Shown: positions 42,395 through 51,230 of the stretch, one piece after another
Layout: each line of letters begins with the position of its first letter
Position numbering within the stretch: the stretch's first letter is position 1
Assembly (NCBI RefSeq): GCF_039538145.1
Contig: NZ_BAABBV010000001.1
Location: forward strand, 62,001-126,000
Length of the DNA: 64,000 bases
Source: Gryllotalpicola daejeonensis
GTDB lineage: Bacteria > Actinomycetota > Actinomycetes > Actinomycetales > Microbacteriaceae
Direction: 5' to 3'
Program-made: the position numbers and the translations under genes
Notes under the pieces: model-generated
The model's input: the letters and a program-made list of their open reading frames with translations, nothing else
Database searches by the model: none
What the model was told of the DNA's origin: nothing

Positions 42395-42778
42395 ATGCCC
42401 GAGCCGGCTGCCGAGCGGTGCCGCGACGTCGAGGACTATCTGGCCTCGATCGATGAGGGGCGCGCCAAGGTGCTGCGCCCGTATTTCGAGCGGGCGCGCC
42501 AGCTCATCGAGGGGCTTGAAGAAGGCCGCAGCTATGGGATGCCGGCGCTGACCTACCGCGGAAAGGCGCTCGTCAGCCTGCAGCCGACGAAGGCGGGCTA
42601 TTCGGTGTACCCCTTCAGCGGCGTGGCGGTCTCGGCTGTCGCCAGAGCGCACCCCGAGCTCGAGACCACCAGTGGGTCGGTGCACTTCACCACGCGGCAT
42701 CCGCTGCCCCTCGCCGTGTTCGACGAACTGGTGCGCGCACGCCGCGATCAGATCGACGAGGCCGTCAGTCGCCGCTGA
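42395..42778 (+). CDS. DUF1801 family protein
   Basis: A 127-residue protein, divergent from the phosphodiesterase gene. It has the DUF1801 pattern: VEDYLASIDEGRAKVLRPYF, SYGMPALTYRGKALVSLQPT, and YSVYPFSGVAVSAV. Some members (YdhG) were proposed as iron chaperones; function is otherwise open. The ATG at 42395 fits the family better than the GTG at 42380. Confidence 0.85.
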   Translation: MPEPAAERCRDVEDYLASIDEGRAKVLRPYFERARQLIEGLEEGRSYGMPALTYRGKALVSLQPTKAGYSVYPFSGVAVSAVARAHPELETTSGSVHFTTRHPLPLAVFDELVRARRDQIDEAVSRR

Positions 42779-42829
42779 CCGGCGTGCTTGGCGGCCCCGT
42801 AATCAGATCTGCGGTCATTCCGCCAGCCC

Positions 42830-42858
42830 CTGACTGCTCAGCCGCGCGCTCGTATGGT
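42830..42858 (+). promoter_or_regulatory. Promoter of the Ser/Thr kinase gene
   Basis: CTGACT at 42830-42835, a 17-base spacer and TATGGT at 42853-42858 form a plausible sigma-70 promoter. Transcription would begin near 42865, exactly where a tandem 18-base repeat begins, so the repeat makes up the leader of the mRNA. Confidence 0.45.
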
Positions 42859-42864
42859 TTACAG

Positions 42865-42900
42865 CTGACCCACCTGACGAGCCTGACCCACCTGACGAGC
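42865..42900 (+). repeat. Two perfect 18-bp tandem repeats in the kinase leader
   Basis: CTGACCCACCTGACGAGC occurs at 42865-42882 and again, with no gap, at 42883-42900. The repeat ends 12 bases before the kinase ATG and just before its ribosome site (GAGGGAG). It may bind a regulator or only be a replication slip. Confidence 0.85.
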
Positions 42901-42912
42901 TGAGGGAGCCGG

Positions 42913-44265
42913 ATGACACTGATCGCCGATCGCTACGAGCTCGGCGACGCCCTCGGGCGCGGTGCGAAGGCCACTGTCTTCCGCGCCTGGGACACGCGGC
43001 TTCAACGCGAGGTCGCCGTCAAGGTCTTCACCACGGGCGACGGCTCGCCGGAGGATGGCGAACGCCGGCTTCGCGAGATCCGCCTGCTCGCCGGCGCGAA
43101 CCACCCGCACCTGGTGACGCTTTTCGACGCTGATTGGCCGGCGGCCGAGGCGGCCGGAGCCGTCGGCGCCGGTGACGGTGCGCCACCGCAGCCGGGATTC
43201 CTGGTGATGGAACTCGTCGACGGGGAATCCCTTCGTCGGCGCATCGATCGGATCGGGGCCGACCCCGAACTCGCGCAGCGCGTGGTCGTCGAGCTGTCCG
43301 CGGCGCTCGCCTACCTGCACGAGCGCGGCATCGTGCATCGCGACCTGAAGCCCGAGAACATCCTGGTCGACGGCGCGACCGGCAGGCTGAAGCTCGTCGA
43401 CTTCGGCATCGCGCAGCTCATCGGCGACGAGCACCTCACGGCAACGGGCGCCGTGCTCGGCACCGCCGCCTATCTCAGCCCCGAGCAGGTCGCCGGCGCA
43501 GAGGTGACAGCCGCGGCGGACGTGTATGCCCTCGCGCTCGTCGCACTCGAGACCCTCACCGGCGCGCGGGCTTTCCCCGGCAGCGCGATCGAGACGGCCG
43601 TCGCGCGAATGACACGCGACCCCGCCGTCCCCACCGAGTTGCCCGAGGGTTGGCGCGAGTTGCTCGCGGGGATGACAGCACGCGCGCCGGGGGAGCGGCC
43701 GAGCGCGGCCACCGTCGCAGCACAGGTGAGCGGGCTGCCTGCGTTGATGCGCGTTGCGGTCGGCGGCGCCGGGGATGCCGAGACGGCGGTTCTGTCGATG
43801 AGTGATCAGACTCTGGCGCTGGAAGGGGCGACCGGCGTGGCCGGGGGTGCCGGAATGGCTGGAGCGGCCGGCGCCGGTGCAACCACGGGCTTCACCAGCG
43901 CCGCTTCGGGCCGTGTCGTGAGCAGCCGCGACCCAGTCGATGCACGCCGCCGCCGCGGATCACTCGCCGCAGCGGGGGCCACCGCCCTCGTGGCTGCCGG
44001 GGCGCTGGCGCTGGCGCTGACGACGGGCCAGCACCCGAGCGTCAGTGCGCCAGCCGAATCCACCCCGTCGTCGACTCCGGCCCCGACCGTCACGCGCTTC
44101 CTTCCGCAGCCGGTCGTCACGAAGACGGTCCAGCCCGCGGCGCCGCCTGCCGGCGGCGGCCAGGCTTCTGTGCAGACCGGCGCCGGACCTCAAGAGAAGG
44201 CCGGTGCGCCGGCACCCGCGCGCGGCCATGGGAACGGCCACGGAAAAGGACACGGAAAGCACTGA
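42913..44265 (+). CDS. Serine/threonine protein kinase with a His/Gly-rich tail
   Basis: A 450-residue Hanks-type kinase. Residues 1-265 form the kinase domain: Gly-rich loop LGRGAKATVF, VAVKVF Lys, HRDLKPENIL (near 142) and DFGIAQL. One TM helix (~350-372) separates it from a ~75-residue external tail of Ser/Pro/Thr ending in GHGNGHGKGHGKH. No PASTA domain is present. The His/Gly tail could bind metal ions. Kinases of this type phosphorylate cell-wall or regulatory proteins; the substrate is not indicated. Confidence 0.92.
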   Translation: MTLIADRYELGDALGRGAKATVFRAWDTRLQREVAVKVFTTGDGSPEDGERRLREIRLLAGANHPHLVTLFDADWPAAEAAGAVGAGDGAPPQPGFLVMELVDGESLRRRIDRIGADPELAQRVVVELSAALAYLHERGIVHRDLKPENILVDGATGRLKLVDFGIAQLIGDEHLTATGAVLGTAAYLSPEQVAGAEVTAAADVYALALVALETLTGARAFPGSAIETAVARMTRDPAVPTELPEGWRELLAGMTARAPGERPSAATVAAQVSGLPALMRVAVGGAGDAETAVLSMSDQTLALEGATGVAGGAGMAGAAGAGATTGFTSAASGRVVSSRDPVDARRRRGSLAAAGATALVAAGALALALTTGQHPSVSAPAESTPSSTPAPTVTRFLPQPVVTKTVQPAAPPAGGGQASVQTGAGPQEKAGAPAPARGHGNGHGKGHGKH

Positions 44266-44312
44266 TCCCGCGTGTTCCGGCGCACTTCGCCGTTGCGTGC
44301 TTACGCTGAGGC

Positions 44313-44840
44313 ATGGCCGCATCGAGTGGAACCGTGGTCGCCCTCGTCGGGAGTGGATCGACCGAGCTGATCGACGAGCTCAATGCTCTGCACAACGTTG
44401 ACGCCTTCGCCGTCGCGGGCGACGAGGCCGACGCCGCGCGGCGCATCAGACGCTCGCAGGCGTCGTACGTGGTGAGCGACGCCGACCCCCTCGCTCACGT
44501 CGCCGCAGCGTGGGTCGAGTTCTATGAGGACAAGGTGTCGCTTGAGACCCTGCTGATCGAGGCAGAAGTGGCGGCGGATGCCTTGCAAGCCGGCCGCGCT
44601 CAGTTGCCGGACTACTACCTGGTGCTCGACCCAGAGGCCGTCGAAGGCACCTGGCGGCACTGGTGGTTCGGGGCTTTGTCGAGCAAAGCGCCGACGCGGG
44701 TGCTTCCGCTGCCTGCGTCGTCGCGTGAGGTGCGGCGTCAACTGCGCAGCCTGCCGACGGCCCGCCCATGGCCCGATGCGTTCCCGAAGTGGTTGACGCA
44801 GTTGCAGTTCGAGGTGCCCGACCGGTTGAGTATCGAATAG
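44313..44840 (+). CDS. Hypothetical protein
   Basis: A 175-residue soluble protein with an N-terminal nucleotide-binding-like strand-loop (VVALVGSGSTELIDEL) and a segment SYVVSDADPLAHVAAAWVEF. The C-terminus is Trp-rich. TACGCT lies five bases before the ATG, so it is probably leaderless. It resembles no family I can name with safety; similar genes occur beside kinases or HNH genes in Microbacteriaceae. Confidence 0.6.
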   Translation: MAASSGTVVALVGSGSTELIDELNALHNVDAFAVAGDEADAARRIRRSQASYVVSDADPLAHVAAAWVEFYEDKVSLETLLIEAEVAADALQAGRAQLPDYYLVLDPEAVEGTWRHWWFGALSSKAPTRVLPLPASSREVRRQLRSLPTARPWPDAFPKWLTQLQFEVPDRLSIE

Positions 44841-44991
44841 ATCACAGGTTCGAGAGCCGTTGGAAGAATCTTCCTAAGGCATCGAATCTGTGTTACACTA
44901 TTCGTAAGTCCCCGCGCCACGAGGATGAGAGTACGAGCACCGCAGGCCCGGCCTGTGCTGTGTTCGGAGTTTGACCGGGAGGGGTCGAGCT

Positions 44992-46362
44992 GTGGCTGCT
45001 GTGGGCGGGGGTCTGCGCGAGGCGCTTGAGGCTGTCGCGCCGTTCGCGCCGCTTGCGTGCGCGGTCTTGACGGATGACCAGCTGGTCGGCGCCGCGCAGG
45101 CGGTGGAGGATCTGGCCCGCCAGGTCGAGGGTATGCAACTGGCGATCGCCCGCGAGGTCGACAACCGCACGGACGAGACTTTGGCTGAGGACTCCCTGGC
45201 GCGCAAGCTCGGGGCGAAGAAGCCCTGGGGCGCGCTGGAGACGGTGACCCGCACCTCCGCGAAGGACGCCCGCGAGCGGGTGGCCGAGGCGCGCCGGCTT
45301 GCGAAGCTGCCCGTGCTGGAGACCGCGGTCGACGAGGGTGTGCTGGGCCGGGCGCAGGCGGCGGCGATCATCGAGCCGCTGCTGCCGGCCACAGAGCGCG
45401 CCGACACCGCCCTCGTGGAGGCGGCATGCGAGAACCTCGTGGACCTGTCGAAAGTCCTGCCGGCGACCGCGGTCGTCGAAGCCGCCCAGGCGTGGGCGCT
45501 CGTGCTCGACCCCGACGGGGTGGAACCGGTGGAGAAAGCCGCGGTCGAGAAACGGTTCTTCCGGCTCGGGCGCGCCAAAGACGGCCTCGTGAAGTTCTCC
45601 GGCGCCCTGCCCGTGGAGCAGGCCGCCGCCATCCGCGCCGTACTGGACGCATACGTGAACCCGAGAGCCGGCGCATCGGTGGCCCTCACCCCGACCAGTG
45701 ACTCTTCTGATGAGGTCGAACTCGGCGACCAGAAGCCGATGCTCGTGGCGACCGAGACGCAGCCGCCGACGGACATGCGCACCCCGGATCAGAAACGGGC
45801 AGATGTCATGCACGCCGTCTTCACCGCCGCCGCACGGGCGCCACAAACACCGAGCATGGGCGGGGCGCACCCGACGATCCTCGTCGTCGTGCCGAAGGAG
45901 GACTTCGACTCAGGGCACGGGGCGGCCCGCATCGACGGCGAAGACGAACCCATCAGCGCGAAGACGGCGAAGCGGATCGCCGAGAGCGGCGGCTACCAGG
46001 AAGTCCAGGTCGATCAGGCGGGGAAGATCCTCAACCTCGGCGACACGAAACGATGCGCCACGCCCTGGCAGCGCAAAGCCCTCGCCGTGCGCGACAAGGG
46101 CTGCATCATCCCCGGCTGCGCCATGCCCGCCCGATGGTGCGAAGTCCACCACATCCAACCCGATCGCGACGGCGGACCGACGGACATTTTGAACCTGACC
46201 CTGCTCTGCTGGTTCCACCACCACGACATCGACACCGGCCCCTACCAACTCCGCATGGGCGAGGACGGGACACCGGAAATCCGCTGGGTCTTCGGCAGCC
46301 ACGCCACCGACTGGGTCAAAGCCGTCCACACCCCGAAACGCGACCTCACCACAGCCGCTTAA
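44992..46362 (+). CDS. HNH endonuclease signature protein with DUF222 (13E12 family)
   Basis: A 456-residue protein. I chose GTG 44992 because GGAGGGG precedes it at good spacing; the frame is open from a TTG at 44971. The first ~300 residues are the helical DUF222 (EVDNRTDETLAEDSLARKLG, ALVEAACENLVDLSKVLP). The C-terminal HNH has GCIIPGCAMPARWCEVHHIQ and LNLTLLCWFHHHDIDTG, with the Cys-pair knuckle. Such 13E12-repeat genes are numerous in Microbacteriaceae genomes and may be mobile or recombining. The function is not known. Confidence 0.9.
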   Translation: MAAVGGGLREALEAVAPFAPLACAVLTDDQLVGAAQAVEDLARQVEGMQLAIAREVDNRTDETLAEDSLARKLGAKKPWGALETVTRTSAKDARERVAEARRLAKLPVLETAVDEGVLGRAQAAAIIEPLLPATERADTALVEAACENLVDLSKVLPATAVVEAAQAWALVLDPDGVEPVEKAAVEKRFFRLGRAKDGLVKFSGALPVEQAAAIRAVLDAYVNPRAGASVALTPTSDSSDEVELGDQKPMLVATETQPPTDMRTPDQKRADVMHAVFTAAARAPQTPSMGGAHPTILVVVPKEDFDSGHGAARIDGEDEPISAKTAKRIAESGGYQEVQVDQAGKILNLGDTKRCATPWQRKALAVRDKGCIIPGCAMPARWCEVHHIQPDRDGGPTDILNLTLLCWFHHHDIDTGPYQLRMGEDGTPEIRWVFGSHATDWVKAVHTPKRDLTTAA

Positions 46363-46392
46363 GGCATCCATCGAACACGCAGTTCCGCTCGG

Positions 46393-46437
46393 GGCGGCAG
46401 CCTGCGTCCGATGAAGCGTCATCGCCTGGCTGCCGCC
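46393..46437. terminator. Hairpin between convergent genes
   Basis: A perfect 10-bp stem (46393-46402 with 46428-46437) encloses a 25-base loop that itself contains a small GATGA/TCATC hairpin. It lies between the HNH gene and the reverse-strand LMF-like gene, so it could stop both transcripts. There is no T-run. Confidence 0.5.
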
Positions 46438-46501
46438 TGAGCCGTGGCCTGCGAGAACGTGCGGCTGCGGCTCGGCACGAGTCTGTCCGCCGCGCGACCG
46501 C

Positions 46502-47950
46502 TTAGCGCGCGGCGCGGGCGCCGACCGGCGGCACGAGCAGGCCGCGGTCCTCGCGAATCCACACGAGCCCCGTCTCGCGCTTCTCTGCGCGGGGCGCAAA
46601 GCGATAGCGGTACACGCGCGCCCGCACGAAAGCCGGCGGCCGACCGGCGAACGGGTCGACGCGCAACAGCCGCAGCGTCGGCCGATCGGCCTGCAACAGG
46701 CGCACGAGCAGCATGTCGAACCATCCGCCGCCCTCTGCGCCCAGCGCGAGGAACCACATCAGCCAGTCGAGTCGCAGGTGGTACGGCGCGAACCACCGCG
46801 GCACCCGAGCGGGGTCGCCGGGCTTGCCGTGGAATTCGTATGCCCTCCAGCCGGATTGCCCGGCCGGGTCATCCGTGCCCTCGATGACAATCTCGTCGCG
46901 GCGTTTCGTCACGCTTCCGAACGCGCCGTACGCGTTGACCAGGTGCCAGCGGTTGAAGCTCGCATTCATCAGCTGGCGGCGCGCGAGCAGATTGCGAGTC
47001 GGCCACCATGACAGATACACGAGCAGGGCGGATGCCAGCAGCACCGGCACCGCGTACCAGAGCGGTATCCCGCCCGTGCTCGCGGTGTGCGCGGCGACGG
47101 GCCACGCCCACGAGGGGGTCACCGTGTGCCAAACCCCGTCGCTGATGCCCGAGAACAGCAGAACGACCGTGATCCAGTTGAGCCACGCGAAGTTCCCCGT
47201 CACGATCAGCCACAGCTGCGTGACGATCATCACCGCGGCGGCGATCGACGCGATCGGCTGCGGGGCGAACAGGAAGAACGGGCAGACGAGCTGCGCGAAA
47301 TGGTTGCCGACGACCTCGCTGCGGTGGAACCACTTCGGCAGCAGGTGCGCCTGGCGGCTGAGCGGCCCGGGCATGGGCTGCGTCTCGTGGTGGTAGTACA
47401 GCGCGGTCAGATCGCGCCACTCCGGTCCGCCGCGCATCTTGATCATTCCGGCACCGAACTCGAGCCGGAACACGAGCCAGCGGGTGAGGAACAGGGTCGT
47501 GAGCGGCGTCGCGGTCGTTGACGATCCCAGCCAGGCGACCGTGAAGCCGGCTTCACAGAGCAGCGATTCCCACCCGAATCCGTAGAACGTCTGGCCGACG
47601 TTGACGATCGAAAGGTAGGCGAGCCAGAGCAGCAGGAACAGCACGGTGGTCAGCCACGGCTCGATGCGCTGAGGCAGCCCGGCGACGAGGCTCGCCGAGA
47701 CGGCGACCCCTGCCCACGCGATGAGGCGAAGCATCCGATCGCTGTAATGCCAGCGAAAGACAGTGGGCTGCTTGCGCGCATACGCGAGCTGCAGGAAACG
47801 CGGCACGGGAAGCAGGCCGTGCTCGCCGAGCAAGGCCGGGAACTGATCGGCCGCGGAGAGGAAGGCGATCAGGAACACGGCGGCGACTCCGCGCTGCAGC
47901 ACCTCGCGCGCGACGTCGTAGTCCCCGGTTCCCAGCCAGCTGAAGATCAT
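46502..47950 (-). CDS. Lipase maturation factor (LMF)-like membrane protein
   Basis: A 482-residue polytopic protein. ATG 47950 was chosen over an in-frame start at 47998 that would add 16 residues without membrane character. About eight to ten TM helices are followed by a soluble C-terminal part. The LMF1/LMF2 signature is visible: FYGFGWESLLCEAGF, LVFRLEFGAGMIKMRGGPEW, RDLTALYYHHETQPMPGPLS and, later, PRWFAPYHLRLDWLMWFLAL. In animals LMF1 is needed to fold secreted lipases; the bacterial role is unknown. Confidence 0.85.
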   Translation of the reverse strand: MIFSWLGTGDYDVAREVLQRGVAAVFLIAFLSAADQFPALLGEHGLLPVPRFLQLAYARKQPTVFRWHYSDRMLRLIAWAGVAVSASLVAGLPQRIEPWLTTVLFLLLWLAYLSIVNVGQTFYGFGWESLLCEAGFTVAWLGSSTTATPLTTLFLTRWLVFRLEFGAGMIKMRGGPEWRDLTALYYHHETQPMPGPLSRQAHLLPKWFHRSEVVGNHFAQLVCPFFLFAPQPIASIAAAVMIVTQLWLIVTGNFAWLNWITVVLLFSGISDGVWHTVTPSWAWPVAAHTASTGGIPLWYAVPVLLASALLVYLSWWPTRNLLARRQLMNASFNRWHLVNAYGAFGSVTKRRDEIVIEGTDDPAGQSGWRAYEFHGKPGDPARVPRWFAPYHLRLDWLMWFLALGAEGGGWFDMLLVRLLQADRPTLRLLRVDPFAGRPPAFVRARVYRYRFAPRAEKRETGLVWIREDRGLLVPPVGARAAR

Positions 47951-48028
47951 GACGGGGGCGACCGTAGCGCGCTCGGCCGCGCGATGACACCCCTTCACCC
48001 GCGGCGGGGCCGACCGTAGGGTGGGGGC

Positions 48029-49501
48029 ATGTCCAGCGGCCGCGCGATCGTCGTCGGCTCGGGGCCGAACGGGCTCGCGGGCGCCGTCACCCTCGCGCGG
48101 GCGGGCCTCGCGGTGACGGTGTTCGAGCGCTCAGAGCACATCGGCGGGGGAGCCGCGACGCGCGAGCTCACGCTGTCGGGATTCCATCACGACGTCGGCT
48201 CTGCGGTGCACCCGATGGCGGTGCACTCCGAGTTCTTCCGGCGCTTCGGGCTCGACCAGCGCGTCGAGCTGCTGACGCCCGAGCTGTCGTACGGCCACGC
48301 GCTCGGCGACGCCGCGCAGAAGGGCGGCGCGACCGCTGCGCTCGCGTGGCGCGACCTCGAGCGCACGGCGAAGGGACTGGGGCCGGATGCCTCGACGTGG
48401 CGCCGCCTGCTCTGGCCGCTGGCGGCAGACGCCGACCGCGTCGCGGAGGTCATCGGGGGCTCGTTCCTGCCGCCGCCGCACCTCGTCGTCGCACTGCGCC
48501 TCGGCCTGCGCGGGCTCGAGCAGGGCTCGCAGCTGTGGAACACGGCGTTCATGACGGATGCCGCGCCCGCGCTGCTCACGGGCGTGATCGCCCACACCAA
48601 CAAGCGGCTGCCGGCCCTGGGTGCGGCCGCCCCCGGCCTCGTGCTCGCGGCGTTCGCCCACGCCCGCGGCTGGCCGGTGCCACGCGGGGGCAGCGGGGCG
48701 ATCACGCAGGCGTTGGTCGACGACCTGCGCGCCCACGGCGGGCGAGTCGAGACCGGGGTCGAAATCGAAGACATCGCGGAGCTGGCCGACGCCGACGTGG
48801 TGCTGCTGGACATCACGCCGCGCGCCTTCGCGAAGATCGCGGGGGAGCGACTTCCCGCGCCGTACCTCGCTGCCATGCGCGCCTTCCGCTACGGCGACGG
48901 CATCGCCAAGGTGGACTTCGCGCTCAGCGACCCCGTGCCGTGGGCTGCGGCAGAGTTGCGCGATGCCGTGACGATCCACGCGGGGGGAACCCGCGCCGAC
49001 ATCGCGCGGTCGGAAGGCGAGGTGGCGAGCGGGCGACTGCCGGAGCATCCGTATCTGCTCCTCAGCCAGCCCACCGTGATCGACGCGACGCGCGCACCGG
49101 AGGGCAAGCACGTGCTGTGGGCCTACTCGCACGTGCCGGCTGGCAGCGAGGCCGACCGCACCGAGGCGATCACCGCCGAGATTGAGCGCTTCGCCCCGGG
49201 CTTCCGCGACACCGTGCTTGCGAGCACCGCCACCTCGGCGCGCGAGCTCGAGTTGATGGACCCGAACTTCATCGGCGGCGACATCGCCTCAGGGGCCACC
49301 TCGACGCTGCAGCTGGTGGCGCGCCCCCTGCCGCGCCGGTCGCCGTGGCGCACGCCTCTTCCGGGCGTGTATCTGTGCGGCGGATCGACCGCGCCGGGGC
49401 CCGGCGTGCACGGCCAGTCGGGGTGGCAGGCCGCGCGACTCGCGGTAAAGGAGTTGCACATTGCATCTTCCGATCCGCTGCTGTCCACGCAGCCGATTTA
49501 G
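48029..49501 (+). CDS. Phytoene desaturase-like NAD(P)/FAD-dependent oxidoreductase
   Basis: A 490-residue flavoprotein. The N-terminal GSGPNGLAGAVTLARAGLAV and FERSEHIGGGAATRE are the dinucleotide and FAD motifs of the phytoene-desaturase/amine-oxidase group; the C-terminal YLCGGSTAPGPGVHGQSGWQ is its FAD-binding end. No crtB, crtE or lycopene-cyclase gene is adjacent, so carotenoid synthesis is not indicated; it is likely one of the many actinobacterial CrtI-like homologues of unknown substrate. TAGGGT lies six bases before the ATG (leaderless pattern). Confidence 0.82.
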   Translation: MSSGRAIVVGSGPNGLAGAVTLARAGLAVTVFERSEHIGGGAATRELTLSGFHHDVGSAVHPMAVHSEFFRRFGLDQRVELLTPELSYGHALGDAAQKGGATAALAWRDLERTAKGLGPDASTWRRLLWPLAADADRVAEVIGGSFLPPPHLVVALRLGLRGLEQGSQLWNTAFMTDAAPALLTGVIAHTNKRLPALGAAAPGLVLAAFAHARGWPVPRGGSGAITQALVDDLRAHGGRVETGVEIEDIAELADADVVLLDITPRAFAKIAGERLPAPYLAAMRAFRYGDGIAKVDFALSDPVPWAAAELRDAVTIHAGGTRADIARSEGEVASGRLPEHPYLLLSQPTVIDATRAPEGKHVLWAYSHVPAGSEADRTEAITAEIERFAPGFRDTVLASTATSARELELMDPNFIGGDIASGATSTLQLVARPLPRRSPWRTPLPGVYLCGGSTAPGPGVHGQSGWQAARLAVKELHIASSDPLLSTQPI

Positions 49502-49546
49502 GGCCCGATCAGCCGGAATAACACGCCGACGATTTCCGGCAACTCC

Positions 49547-49560
49547 TTTACTGATGTAAA
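49547..49560 (+). promoter_or_regulatory. Dyad overlapping the -10 of the MHS transporter gene
   Basis: TTTAC-TGAT-GTAAA is a perfect 5-bp dyad. It overlaps the -10-like TAAACT at 49557-49562. The half-sites resemble GntR/FadR-type operators (GT...AC type). A repressor binding here would block the promoter of the transporter gene; no GntR gene is adjacent. Confidence 0.4.
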
Positions 49561-49568
49561 CTTGTTGG

Positions 49569-49676
49569 TTCATGCGCGCCCTAAGGCCCCCGAACGGGGG
49601 TCGCGCTAAGCCCCTGGGAGGCAGACGACGGCGGCCAAGAGAGCCGCCGGGTCAGTCGCTCAATCAGGAAGGAACC
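49569..49676 (+). ncRNA. Structured leader of the MHS transporter mRNA
   Basis: About 108 bases between the likely transcription start and the ATG. Two hairpins are visible: 49585-49602 (CCCCC-GAAC-GGGGG with flanking pairs) and 49629-49649 (CGGCGGC with a 7-base loop and GCCGCCG). The second ends 27 bases before the ATG. The leader could be a riboswitch-like or attenuator-like element, but I did not recognise a known class. Confidence 0.3.
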
Positions 49677-51170
49677 ATGAGTTCTCACGCACAGTCCAAT
49701 CCCACACGAGCAGCCCGACCCATCTCGCGCCCGCGCCCGCGGAAGCTGCGCCTCGACGACATCCAGGTCGTCGACACGACCATGCTGAAGCGCGCACTGC
49801 GCGGCACCGTGGTCGGCAACACCATGGAGTGGTACGACGTCGGTGTCTACGGCTACCTCGCCGTCACGATGGGCGCCGTCTTCCTGCCCACCGCCGCGGC
49901 GAGCGTGCAGGTGCTCTTCTCGCTCGGCGTCTTCGCCGCGACCTACATCGCCCGCCCGCTCGGCGGCATCATCTTCGGCCGCCTCGGCGACCGCGTCGGG
50001 CGCCAGAAGGTGCTCGCGACGACGCTGATCATGATGGCCTCGGCGACGTTCATCGTCGGCCTCATTCCCTCGTACTCGACGATCGGCCCGGCCGCACCCG
50101 TGATCCTCGTCGTGATGAAGCTGCTGCAGGGCTTCTCGACCGGTGGCGAGTACGCCGGCGTGACGACCTTCGTCAGCGAATACGCGCCCGACCGACGTCG
50201 CGGCTTCTTCGGGGGATTCCTCGACCTGGGCTCCTACCTGGGCTTCGCCGTCGGCGCCCTGATGGTCTCGATCATGCAGCTCACCATGGGCAACCAGGCG
50301 ATGCTCGACTTCGGCTGGCGCATCCCGTTCCTCATCGCCGGCCCGATCGGCGCGATCGCGGTCTACTTCCGCCTCAAGATCGAGGAGTCGCCCGCGTTCA
50401 AGGCGATGAACGACGCGGTGGATGCCATCGAGGGCCCCGCCCCCGAGACCGGCGTGCTCAGCATCCTGCGCACGCAGTGGAAGCCGCTGCTCATCGCGAT
50501 CGTGCTCGTCGCTATGGCGAACACCGTCGGCTACGCGCTCACCAGCTACATGCCGACCTACCTGACCGACACGCTCGGCTACGACGCGGTGCACGGCACG
50601 CTCGTCACCATCCCGGTGCTCGTCGTGATGTCGGCCGGAATCCCCCTCGCGGGCATGCTCTCTGACCGCATCGGCCGCCGCCCGACCACCTGGATCGGCG
50701 CCGCCGCCATGGGTGTCTTCGCGATCCCCGCGTTCCTGCTGCTCGCGGTCGGCGACGTCTGGTCGACCTTCGTGGGCCTGTTCCTGATGGCCATCCCGAC
50801 GGCACTGCTCGTCGGAACGATGGCGTCCGCGCTGCCCGCGCTGTTCCCGACCTCGATGCGCTACGGCTCGATGGGCATCTCGTACAACATCGCGGTCGCG
50901 GTGTTCGGCGGCACGGCCCCGGTGTTCATCCAGGCGATCATGCAGGCCACGGGCGACTCGATGACCCCGGCGTACTACCTGATCGGCTTCGCGGTCGCGG
51001 GCGCCCTCGCGGCCTTCGGTCTGCGCGAGTCCGCACGCCGCCCGCTGCCCGGTTCGATGCCGGCTGTCGAGACGCCGGCCGAGGCGATCGAGCTCGTCGA
51101 GACCCAGGACGAGAACGAGCTCATCGACCTCGACGAGCTTCCGCTCGACGAGCCGGTGAAGGTGGCATAA
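49677..51170 (+). CDS. MFS transporter of the metabolite:H+ symporter (ProP-like) family
   Basis: A 497-residue, twelve-helix transporter; ATG 49677 has AGGAAGGA upstream. MHS signatures: TVVGNTMEWYDVGVYGYLA, GVFAATYIARPLGGIIFGRL-GDRVGR and LLQGFSTGGEYAGVTTFVSE. Members carry proline, betaine, citrate or other osmolytes/acids with protons. The C-terminus is acidic and unusually long (~50 residues). The substrate is not shown by the sequence. Confidence 0.9.
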   Translation: MSSHAQSNPTRAARPISRPRPRKLRLDDIQVVDTTMLKRALRGTVVGNTMEWYDVGVYGYLAVTMGAVFLPTAAASVQVLFSLGVFAATYIARPLGGIIFGRLGDRVGRQKVLATTLIMMASATFIVGLIPSYSTIGPAAPVILVVMKLLQGFSTGGEYAGVTTFVSEYAPDRRRGFFGGFLDLGSYLGFAVGALMVSIMQLTMGNQAMLDFGWRIPFLIAGPIGAIAVYFRLKIEESPAFKAMNDAVDAIEGPAPETGVLSILRTQWKPLLIAIVLVAMANTVGYALTSYMPTYLTDTLGYDAVHGTLVTIPVLVVMSAGIPLAGMLSDRIGRRPTTWIGAAAMGVFAIPAFLLLAVGDVWSTFVGLFLMAIPTALLVGTMASALPALFPTSMRYGSMGISYNIAVAVFGGTAPVFIQAIMQATGDSMTPAYYLIGFAVAGALAAFGLRESARRPLPGSMPAVETPAEAIELVETQDENELIDLDELPLDEPVKVA

Positions 51171-51230
51171 CCGCCGCCCACCTGCGTCATCCGGCGGAGC
51201 CGGGTGCGTGCTCACAGATACCCTGAGAGC

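Noticed and set aside
48029..49501. Carotenoid biosynthesis cluster
   Set aside because: The desaturase-like gene stands alone, without crtB, crtE or cyclase genes.
51171..51230. Cobalamin riboswitch before metH
   Set aside because: Only 60 bases lie between the genes and no B12-box sequence is seen; the 85 bases before the lipoprotein gene (58367-58451) also hold none.
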